A stretch of 64,000 nucleotides of DNA, taken from positions 1-64,000 of the forward strand of contig JAFIEQ010000002.1 in the NCBI GenBank assembly GCA_020832455.1. Reading direction: 5' to 3'. Numbering within the stretch: position 1 is the first letter of the stretch; the number at the start of each line of letters is the position of its first letter. Below, one piece after another: positions 58,171-64,000 of the stretch. This stretch comes from Nitriliruptoraceae bacterium (GTDB lineage: Bacteria; Actinomycetota; Nitriliruptoria; Nitriliruptorales; Nitriliruptoraceae). The notes below the pieces were generated by a model. That model saw only the letters and a list, made by a program, of their open reading frames with translations, had not been told where the DNA came from and ran no database searches. The translations under genes and the position numbers were made by a program.

Positions 58171-58659
58171 CTACTCGAGCCGGGTGCGGCGCTCGATCGT
58201 GCAGTGGTAGACGCCGGCGGGCGAGGTGACCGTCACCCGGTCCCCCGGACGACGCCCGAGCACGGCGGCGGCCAGCGGCGCGTCCATCGAGGTGCGGTGC
58301 TCGTCCATCCCGGCTTCGACCGGGTGCACGATCAGGAAGCGTTCGGTGTCGCCGTCGGGGAACCGGACCTCGACCTCGTCGCCGACCTCGACGATGGTCG
58401 GGTCGTCACGGACGTCGGCCGGCGCCACGGCGTTGCGCAGCACCTGCGTCAGCGCCTCGATCTGCTCGACGAGACGCTGATGCTCGGCGACCAGCTGGTC
58501 GGTGCGCTCGCTGTGGAGCTCGTCCTCGATGTCCACGAGGCGCGCCGCGATGCGGTCGTGCCGGGCCTGGAGCCAGGTGCGTCCGACCCCGGTCAGGATC
58601 GGCCGGGTGCGGGTGGATGGGGATGAGACGTCGGCGACCACGGTCGACCTTCCGAACAT
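58171..58659 (-). CDS. GreA/GreB-like elongation factor C-terminal domain protein
   Basis: IVEVGDEVEVRFPDGDTERFLIVHPVEAGMDEHRTSMDAPLAAAVLGRRPGDRVTVTSPAGVYHCTIERR; start chosen downstream of palindrome. Confidence 0.75.
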   Translation of the reverse strand: MFGRSTVVADVSSPSTRTRPILTGVGRTWLQARHDRIAARLVDIEDELHSERTDQLVAEHQRLVEQIEALTQVLRNAVAPADVRDDPTIVEVGDEVEVRFPDGDTERFLIVHPVEAGMDEHRTSMDAPLAAAVLGRRPGDRVTVTSPAGVYHCTIERRTRLE

Positions 58660-58673
58660 CGCTTCATCGGTAG

Positions 58674-58688
58674 TGAAGCGCTGCTTCA
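58674..58688. promoter_or_regulatory. palindrome TGAAGC-gct-GCTTCA, candidate operator (copy 1)
   Basis: Perfect inverted repeat; embedded in 19-bp identity with 61323-61341; extra half-sites at 58661 and 58705. Confidence 0.6.
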
Positions 58689-58709
58689 TCATACCTCGTA
58701 TGGGTGAAG

Positions 58710-59903
58710 CTAGCTCGGCGCGGCCAGGTTCCACAGCAGCTCCGCCGGTTGTGGGCCGGGGTTCGCCCACCCGGTGATCGCCGTGGTCGTCAGCGCCACG
58801 GCATCGCCCTCGTGGAAGGTCTCGGTCCGGCCACCGACCTGCAGATCCAGGACCCCGCGCAGGACGACGACCGTCTCGGGCACCTTCACGGCGAACGGCG
58901 GCCGATCACCGCTCGCGCCGGCGTCGAGCTGCAGCATCCAGGTCGCGGCGCCCTGCGGGCCCTCGGCCACCCGTTCGGCGTGCAACCCATCCTGCAGACG
59001 CAACCGTTCGCGGCCGCTGCGGCGCGAGACCCGGTACCCGCGCTCGGAGGACGCATCCGGCCCGAAGGGCACCTCGAGCACCTCCCACAGGCGCACGAGC
59101 GTGTCCCCGGACGGCCCGCGGACACCACGCTCGACCTGGGACAGGGCGGACGGCGTGATGCCCACGCGTCGCGCGAGCTCGGTCTGGGACAGGCCGCGCG
59201 CCAGCCGCTGATCACGGATGGCGACACCCAGGCGCTCACGGGTGGTGATCGTGGCGTCGGTGGCCCGCAGATCGCCATCGGCGAGCGCCGCGTGGACGCT
59301 GCGTCCGACGACCTCGGGCCGACGTCCGTCCGCCTTGCGGACCGTGAGCCGCAGCTGCCCGTCGTCGCCCTCGAGCTGGACCACGACCTGCGTGATCTCC
59401 TCGAGTCGCCGCAGGAAGCTGGGTCGGTGCTCCTGGGCGTGGATCGGCCAGACCGCGAGGCTCCGGCGTCGGTAGAGGCGCGGACAGGTGGCGAGGAACA
59501 GCTCGAGGGCGGCGTCGGGGCCCCACCGCTCCGGGACGGCGGACAACGGATCGAACACGAACGCGGCCCCGCTGCCGAGCTCCGCGTCGACGGCCGCCAG
59601 GCTGGCCAGCGCCTCGTCCAATCCCGCGTCCGGACCGATCGCATCCCCGAGCGAGGAGGCACGACCGGTCACGACCGGTGACCAGTCGACCACCCGGGTG
59701 CCGGCGGGGATCGGCCCCTCCCAGCTGGCGAGGAGGTTGACCACGACCAGGGGCACCTCGCCGCGGGCCGCCTCGACGAAGCGCTCGACCAGCAGACCCA
59801 CCGGCGTCCCCGCCGCTCCCGACAGCACCAGGTTGTCGCCGGTGTGGATCCCGTCGATGAGTCCGTCGAGCAGCGCGGTGCCGCTGGTGGTGGTCTGCGG
59901 CAC
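58710..59903 (-). CDS. regulator with KaiC/RecA-like N-terminal domain, XRE HTH and C-terminal cupin
   Basis: GDNLVLSGAAGTPVGLLVERF...AFVFDPLSAVPERWG; ERLGVAIRDQRLARGLSQTELARRVGITPSALSQVERG; cupin VVLRGVLDLQVGGRTETFHEGDAVAL. Confidence 0.75.
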   Translation of the reverse strand: MPQTTTSGTALLDGLIDGIHTGDNLVLSGAAGTPVGLLVERFVEAARGEVPLVVVNLLASWEGPIPAGTRVVDWSPVVTGRASSLGDAIGPDAGLDEALASLAAVDAELGSGAAFVFDPLSAVPERWGPDAALELFLATCPRLYRRRSLAVWPIHAQEHRPSFLRRLEEITQVVVQLEGDDGQLRLTVRKADGRRPEVVGRSVHAALADGDLRATDATITTRERLGVAIRDQRLARGLSQTELARRVGITPSALSQVERGVRGPSGDTLVRLWEVLEVPFGPDASSERGYRVSRRSGRERLRLQDGLHAERVAEGPQGAATWMLQLDAGASGDRPPFAVKVPETVVVLRGVLDLQVGGRTETFHEGDAVALTTTAITGWANPGPQPAELLWNLAAPS

Positions 59904-59950
59904 GACGGGTCCCCTCGACGGCTGGAGCGGTACCGGGACGGTAGTGCCCG

Positions 59951-61210
59951 TCAGGAGGCGAGTTCGTCGACGGCGAGCCCCGCGCGCTCCTCGAGCGCCG
60001 TCGCGATGCGATCGACGCCGAGCACGGTCGCAGCCGTGCGCATCGGCAGCGCACGCGCATCGGCCACGTGCCACAGCTCGTGGAGCGCGGTCGCCATCTT
60101 CGATGCGAGCCGCTCGGCGACCTGTGCGGCGGACCAGCGTTCACCGCGCAGGTTCTGCTCCCACTCGAAGCAGGAGACGGTGACGCCGCCGGCGCTGGCG
60201 AGCACGTCCGGGACGATCGTGATGCCGCGGTCGACGAGCACCTCGTCTGCCTCGGGTGTGCAGGGGCCGTTGGCCGCCTCGGCGATCAGACGCGCACGGA
60301 CCGCCTCGGCCTCGGGACGCTCGATGACCCCCTCGAGCGCGGCGGGGACCAGGATCTCGCAGTCGAGGGCGAGCAGGTCACGCGGCGAGACCAGTTCGAC
60401 GCCGGGGTGGTGGACCACCGATCCGTGGACCCGCTTGGTGGCCGACACCGCGACCACGTCCAGACCCTGCGGGTGGTGGACGGCGCCTCGACTGTCGGAC
60501 AGGCCGACGACCCGCAGCCCGTCCGCCTGCAGCATGCGGGCCAGGTGCGCCCCGGCGTTGCCGAAGCCCTGGACCACCACCCGGGCGTCGCTCGGTAGGC
60601 CGAGTCGCTCCGCGCTCTCCAGGATGACCGCACGGCACCCGGCGGCGGTGGCCGTGTCACGACCGAGCGAACCACCGGCGGGCAGCGACTTGCCCGTGAC
60701 GACCGCCGGTGAGGGACGACCGACGATCCGGGCGTACTCGTCGGCGATCCAGTCCATGTGGCGCTCGCTGGTGTTGACGTCCGGGGCGGGCACGTCGCGG
60801 TCCGGCCCGATGTTGCCCGCGATCGCCCGCGTATAGCTGCGGGTCAACGACTCGAGTTCGAGCTCGCTGAGCTCCTTCGGATCGATCGTGACGCCACCCT
60901 TGCCGCCACCGAGCGGCAGGTCCATGAGCGCCGTCTTGACGCTCATGAGCGTCGCGAGGCCGGCGACCTCCTCGGGGGTCACCTCGGGGTGGAACCGGGT
61001 GCCCCCCTTCGCGGGCCCACGGGCGGTGGAGTGCGCGACCCGGTAGCCGGGGACGATGCGGATCTCGCCGTCGTCGGTGACGTAGGGCACCTGGACGGCC
61101 AACGACCGCTCCGGCTGCACCAGGCTCGATCGGATCCACCCGTCGAGCGCGAGTTCGTCCGCGGCGTGGTCGATCGCGTCGAGGGCGAGTCGGTGCAGGT
61201 CGATCGTCAT
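59951..61210 (-). CDS. Glu/Leu/Phe/Val dehydrogenase (glutamate dehydrogenase)
   Basis: GPAKGGTRFHPEVTPEEVAGLATLMSVKTALMDLPLGGGKGGV; Rossmann VVQGFGNAG. Confidence 0.93.
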   Translation of the reverse strand: MTIDLHRLALDAIDHAADELALDGWIRSSLVQPERSLAVQVPYVTDDGEIRIVPGYRVAHSTARGPAKGGTRFHPEVTPEEVAGLATLMSVKTALMDLPLGGGKGGVTIDPKELSELELESLTRSYTRAIAGNIGPDRDVPAPDVNTSERHMDWIADEYARIVGRPSPAVVTGKSLPAGGSLGRDTATAAGCRAVILESAERLGLPSDARVVVQGFGNAGAHLARMLQADGLRVVGLSDSRGAVHHPQGLDVVAVSATKRVHGSVVHHPGVELVSPRDLLALDCEILVPAALEGVIERPEAEAVRARLIAEAANGPCTPEADEVLVDRGITIVPDVLASAGGVTVSCFEWEQNLRGERWSAAQVAERLASKMATALHELWHVADARALPMRTAATVLGVDRIATALEERAGLAVDELAS

Positions 61211-61323
61211 CCGGTGGACCTCCGGGGTGGCGGTGCACGGAGGACGCGCCCGGACGGCAGCGCGGACCCACCGCGTGTGGCGGGGAGGAGCGACGCGCCC
61301 TTGCGTCACGGGAACCGTACCCG

Positions 61324-61338
61324 TGAAGCGCTGCTTCA
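61324..61338. promoter_or_regulatory. palindrome TGAAGC-gct-GCTTCA, candidate operator (copy 2)
   Basis: Identical 15-bp palindrome upstream of GDH. Confidence 0.6.
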
Positions 61339-61389
61339 TCAACGATCGACCGCGGAAGCACGGGGACGCCGTCGTCGTCCCTGCGGTCG

Positions 61390-64000
61390 TCAGTGCTTCT
61401 GGGCGTCGAACCAGGTCGCCCCGAAGGCGTGATCGACGTCCAACGGCACCGCCAGCTCCACGACCCCGGCCAGGGTCTGCACCACCAGTTCCTCCGCGGC
61501 GGCGAGCTCGTCGTCCGGGACCTCGAGGATGACCTCGTCGTGGACCTGCAACAGCAGCTGGGTGCGCAACCCGGAGCGGTCGAGGGCGTGCTGCAACTCG
61601 ATCATCGCGAGCTTGATCACGTCCGCGGCGGTGCCCTGGATCGGCGCGTTCAAGGCCATCCTCTCGGCCATCTGACGCCGGTTGCGGTTGTCCGAGCGCA
61701 GGTCCGGCAGGTAGCGCCGCCGTCCGAACATCGTGGTGGTGTAGCCGTCCCGTGTCGCCGCATCCACGGCGGCGTCGAGGAACGAGCGCACGTCCGGGAA
61801 GCGGGCGTAGTAGGCATCGACGATGGCCTCGGCCTCCGCCGGTGGGATCGCCAGCTGCTGGGACAGGCCGTAAGGCGTGAGCCCGTAGGCGAGCCCGTAG
61901 TTGACCGCCTTGGCCCGATCACGCAGCGCCCCGTCGACGTGCTCGAGGTCGAGGTCGAAGACCTTCGCGGCCGTCGTCGCGTGGATGTCCTCGCCGGAGG
62001 CGAAGGCGTCGAGCAGGCCGGCGTCCCCCGACAGGTGGGCCATGATCCGCAGCTCGATCTGCGAGTAGTCCGCCACCAGCAGCTGGGCGAACCCCTCCCC
62101 CGCGACGAACGCACGCCGGATCTCCCGACCCTCGGCGCGACGCACCGGGATGTTCTGCAGGTTCGGGTGGGAGGACGACAACCGACCCGTCGCCGCGATC
62201 GTCTGCGAGAGGGTCGTGTGGATCCGTCCCGTCCGTGGATCGACCAGCGGCGGCAACGCGTCCACGTAGGTGGACAGCAGCTTGGACACCTCCCGCCACT
62301 CGAGCACCGCCGCGACGATCGGGTGCGCGTCCGCGAGGTTGGACAACGCCTGCGCGTCGGTGGAGTACCCGGTCTTGATGCGGCGTGTCTTGGGCAGCTC
62401 GAGCTCCTCGAAGAGCACCTGCTGCAACTGCGGGCCGGACCCGACGTTGAAGGGGTGCCCCGCGTGGTCGTGGACCTCGTGTTCGAGCGCGTCGACCCGG
62501 GTGGCCAGCCGTTCCCGGATCGTGTCGAGGACGTCGAGGTCGAGGGTGATACCCCGGCGCTCCATCCGGGCGAGCACCGGCGCCAACGGCAGCTCGATCC
62601 GGTCGTGCAGGTCCCGCTGATCGCGGTTGTCCAGGGACGCGCCGAGGTGGCCGGCGAGCTCCAGGGTCGCCTCGGCCGCCAGCGCACGCTCGTGGGCGTG
62701 GTCCTCCTCGTCGACCACCAGCGCCAGCTGATCGGCGGCGGCGGTCACCTCGTCCACCGCGATCGTGCGCTGCAGGTGCTGCATGGCCAGCCGGTCCAGC
62801 TCGAAGCTGCGCTGTTCCGGGTTCAGCAGGTAGGCCGCCAACTCCGTGTCGGTGGCGACCCCGCTGACACGCCACCCACGGCTCGCGGCCGCGTGGTCGA
62901 GCGTCTTGAGGTCGTGGGTGACCACGGGGCGGGTCGGGTCCGCGAGCAGTTCGGCGAGGGCGTCGAGGTCGTCCTCGGCCAGGTCGTCCACCGCGCCACC
63001 CTGGGGTGCACGACGCGCCGCCGCGAGCCCGATCCCCTCGAAGCGCACGTGCGGGGGCCGGTCCGCCGTGGCGGCGATGACCGCCACGGGCCCCTCGATG
63101 CCCTCGAGCCAGGCACGCAGGGAGCCGGGCTCGATGCGCTCCGGGGTGATGGCGAACCCGCTCGCCTCGGCCTCCTCCTGCTCGCCGAGGACCTCCGCGA
63201 CGAACCGGTCGTACAGCGCCCGGAACTCCAGCGTGCCGAACAGCTCGCGCACCGCAGCCGCGTCGACCTCGCCACGCCGCAGGTCGGCGACGTCGAAGGT
63301 GACGTCCACGTCGCGCCGCAGGCGCATGATGGCGAGGTTGGCCTCCACCTGCTCGCGGTGCTCGGCCAGCATCGCCGGCACCTTCTTGCCGGCGACCTCG
63401 TCGAGGTGCTCGTAGATGCCGGGGACATCGCCGTAGGCCGTCACGAGCTTGGCGGCCGTCTTGTCCCCGACACCGGGGACGCCCGGCAGGTTGTCCGAGC
63501 TGTCGCCCCGCAGCGCCGCGAGGTCCACGTAGGCGCTCGGCGGGACCCCGTAGCGTTCCTGCACGGCGCCCGGGGTCATCTCCGCCACCTCGGAGATGCC
63601 GCGCAGGGTGTAGAGGACCGTCAGCTGCTCGTCGACGAGCTGCATCGAGTCGCGGTCACCGGTCACGATGTAGGCGTGGAACCCGGCGTCGATCGCCCGG
63701 GTCGCGACCGTCGCCAGCACGTCGTCGGCCTCCACGCCTGCCAGCTCGATGACGGGGATCTCGAGCGCCGCGAGCACCTGCTTGATGAGGTCGACCTGGG
63801 GGCGGAACTCGTCGGGCGGCGCCGCACGGTTCGCCTTGTACTCGGGGAACGCCGCGGTGCGCGCGACGTCCCGGCCCTTGTCGAACGCCACCGCGATCGC
63901 GTCCGGGTCGCGGTCCGCGAGCAGCTTGATCAGCATCGAGGTGAAGCCGTAGACCGCGTTGGTGAGCTGTCCCGTCTGGGTCCGCAGCGTGTCCGGCAGC
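61390..64000 (-). CDS. polA: DNA polymerase I (5' end runs beyond window)
   Basis: QLLVADYSQIELRIMAHLSGD, RDRAKAVNYGLAYGL, LLQVHDEVILEVPD; frame continues open to window end. Confidence 0.97.
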   Translation of the reverse strand, partial: LPDTLRTQTGQLTNAVYGFTSMLIKLLADRDPDAIAVAFDKGRDVARTAAFPEYKANRAAPPDEFRPQVDLIKQVLAALEIPVIELAGVEADDVLATVATRAIDAGFHAYIVTGDRDSMQLVDEQLTVLYTLRGISEVAEMTPGAVQERYGVPPSAYVDLAALRGDSSDNLPGVPGVGDKTAAKLVTAYGDVPGIYEHLDEVAGKKVPAMLAEHREQVEANLAIMRLRRDVDVTFDVADLRRGEVDAAAVRELFGTLEFRALYDRFVAEVLGEQEEAEASGFAITPERIEPGSLRAWLEGIEGPVAVIAATADRPPHVRFEGIGLAAARRAPQGGAVDDLAEDDLDALAELLADPTRPVVTHDLKTLDHAAASRGWRVSGVATDTELAAYLLNPEQRSFELDRLAMQHLQRTIAVDEVTAAADQLALVVDEEDHAHERALAAEATLELAGHLGASLDNRDQRDLHDRIELPLAPVLARMERRGITLDLDVLDTIRERLATRVDALEHEVHDHAGHPFNVGSGPQLQQVLFEELELPKTRRIKTGYSTDAQALSNLADAHPIVAAVLEWREVSKLLSTYVDALPPLVDPRTGRIHTTLSQTIAATGRLSSSHPNLQNIPVRRAEGREIRRAFVAGEGFAQLLVADYSQIELRIMAHLSGDAGLLDAFASGEDIHATTAAKVFDLDLEHVDGALRDRAKAVNYGLAYGLTPYGLSQQLAIPPAEAEAIVDAYYARFPDVRSFLDAAVDAATRDGYTTTMFGRRRYLPDLRSDNRNRRQMAERMALNAPIQGTAADVIKLAMIELQHALDRSGLRTQLLLQVHDEVILEVPDDELAAAEELVVQTLAGVVELAVPLDVDHAFGATWFDAQKH

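Overview
The window is a high-GC actinobacterial chromosome segment. It carries the conserved core neighbourhood tpiA-pgk-gapA-whiA-yvcK-rapZ-uvrC ... uvrA-(D-2-hydroxyacid dehydrogenase)-(MBL hydrolase) ... uvrB ... coaE-rpsA ... polA, plus a polyamine/acetyl-compound type catabolic cluster (1-9 kb), a dipeptide/oligopeptide ABC transporter block (9-20.5 kb), tRNA-Leu(GAG), an ABC-2 exporter, and a GDH locus with an unusual regulator. The most interesting object is a compact ~8.7 kb integrated element (about 34,531-43,279). It is inserted inside the MBL-fold hydrolase gene by a large serine integrase. The boundaries can be read directly as a 17-bp direct repeat, ttccccggcggtcacgg. The reconstructed attP is 52 bp with perfect 10-bp inverted arms. 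The element brings its own in-frame 61-codon replacement 3' end for the disrupted gene, and the displaced original 3' end remains at 43,263-43,445. Its cargo is a prim-pol, a RepA/RecA-like helicase, a CGTGAGGG iteron-like array, WhiB, a ClpP-like head protease, a decoration-like protein and an HExxH protein. No capsid, portal, terminase or tail genes were recognised, so it looks like a phage satellite or plasmid-like integrative element. Other signals: a KaiC-like + XRE + cupin fusion regulator with a 15-bp palindrome shared between two promoters, and an exact 22-bp x5 tandem repeat at the 3' end of tpiA. All calls are from reading the sequence and ORF track; no database search was run.
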